Assembly (NCBI GenBank): GCA_030595525.1
Contig: JAUVDD010000089.1
Span: 1-6,865 of the forward strand
Origin: Puniceicoccales bacterium
GTDB taxonomy: Bacteria > Verrucomicrobiota > Verrucomicrobiia > Opitutales > Oceanipulchritudinaceae
Direction of reading: 5' to 3'
DNA: 6,865 bases
Shown here in pieces: positions 6,532 to 6,865 of the stretch (positions are counted from its first letter, which is position 1; each line of letters starts with the position of its first letter). Made by a program: the position numbers and the translations under genes. The notes beneath the pieces are model-generated. The model was not told where the DNA came from. It worked only from the letters and a program-made list of their open reading frames with translations, and made no database searches.

Positions 6532-6865
6532 ATGGCCGAAATCATTGAAATGCCAAAATTGAGCGATACCATGACAACAGGTACGCTTATCAAATGGCTT
6601 AAAAAAGAAGGTGAATCCGTTTCCGCCGGTGATATGATCGCTGAAGTGGAAACAGATAAGGCAACAATGGAAGTTGAGTGCTTCGAGGATGGATTCCTGC
6701 TCAAGCAATATATTGAAGAAGGTGATTCTCTCGACGTTGGAGGTCCTATTTGCGCCGTTGGTGAAAAAGATGAAGATGCGCCGGATGTCGAAGTTCAGAT
6801 AGCTGCTGAACCCGTCCTGACTGGACCGGAAGTGGAAATCGAAGAAGAGGATGAAGTTGAGCCGG
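6532..6865 (+). CDS. pdhC: Dihydrolipoamide acetyltransferase E2 of the pyruvate dehydrogenase complex (partial)
   Basis: 111 residues are visible; the gene continues past the right edge. Residues 1-77 are a lipoyl domain: EIIEMPKLSDTMTTGTLIKW, then a hairpin with ETDKATME in which K43 is the lysine that carries lipoate, ending GGPICAVGE. The lipoyl arm receives the acetyl group from E1 and gives it to CoA. Residues 78-111 begin an acidic linker (many Asp and Glu) with little of the Ala-Pro character common in E2 linkers. The peripheral-subunit binding and catalytic domains, with the HxxxD motif, would lie downstream. ATG at 6532 is chosen because it gives the canonical lipoyl-domain N-terminus; there is no clear ribosome binding site. 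Identity as E2 is firm from the lipoyl motif directly after pdhAB. Confidence 0.93.
   Translation, partial: MAEIIEMPKLSDTMTTGTLIKWLKKEGESVSAGDMIAEVETDKATMEVECFEDGFLLKQYIEEGDSLDVGGPICAVGEKDEDAPDVEVQIAAEPVLTGPEVEIEEEDEVEP

Overview
The window holds two divergently oriented gene blocks with almost no spacer between them and no stretch of 300 bases without a gene. The organism is probably a Gram-negative bacterium, because the left block encodes an outer-membrane secretin and its inner-membrane partners. The divergent PilMN-O-P-Q proteins, Bacteroidetes-like E1 subunits and a GTG start together remind me of a member of the Verrucomicrobia (PVC group; Akkermansia has a comparable pilus-assembly cluster). 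That placement is recall and inference, not proof.

Left block (1-3733, minus strand; read from high to low coordinates). Four tightly coupled genes form one operon. In order they encode a PilM/PilN-like (GspL-like) membrane protein of 442 aa, a PilO/GspM-like protein of 214 aa, a PilP/GspC-like protein of 178 aa, and a PilQ/GspD-like secretin that runs off the left edge after 412 residues. Neighbours overlap by 4, 1 and 11 bases. The architecture and order match the pilMNOPQ alignment subcomplex of a type IV pilus, or the L-M-C-D set of a type II secretion system, with PilM and PilN apparently fused. The sequences are highly diverged, so roles rest mainly on topology, order and short motifs. 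The secretin is the most certain of the four.

Middle (3734-4352). A 29-base divergent gap separates the pilus operon from a Nudix hydrolase gene on the plus strand. A 77-base gap follows before the next gene, with no convincing promoter or terminator in it.

Right block (4353-6865, plus strand). This is a pyruvate dehydrogenase complex operon. It contains E1 alpha (pdhA, GTG start), E1 beta (pdhB, 16 bases later) and the first 111 residues of the E2 acyltransferase (pdhC, 33 bases later), with the lipoylated lysine visible. E1 alpha/beta decarboxylate pyruvate on thiamine diphosphate and pass the acetyl group to the swinging lipoyl arm of E2. E3 is not in the window.

The left block looks visibly more AT-rich than the right in lines counted by hand. 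No tRNA, rRNA, CRISPR array, insertion sequence or long repeat was seen.
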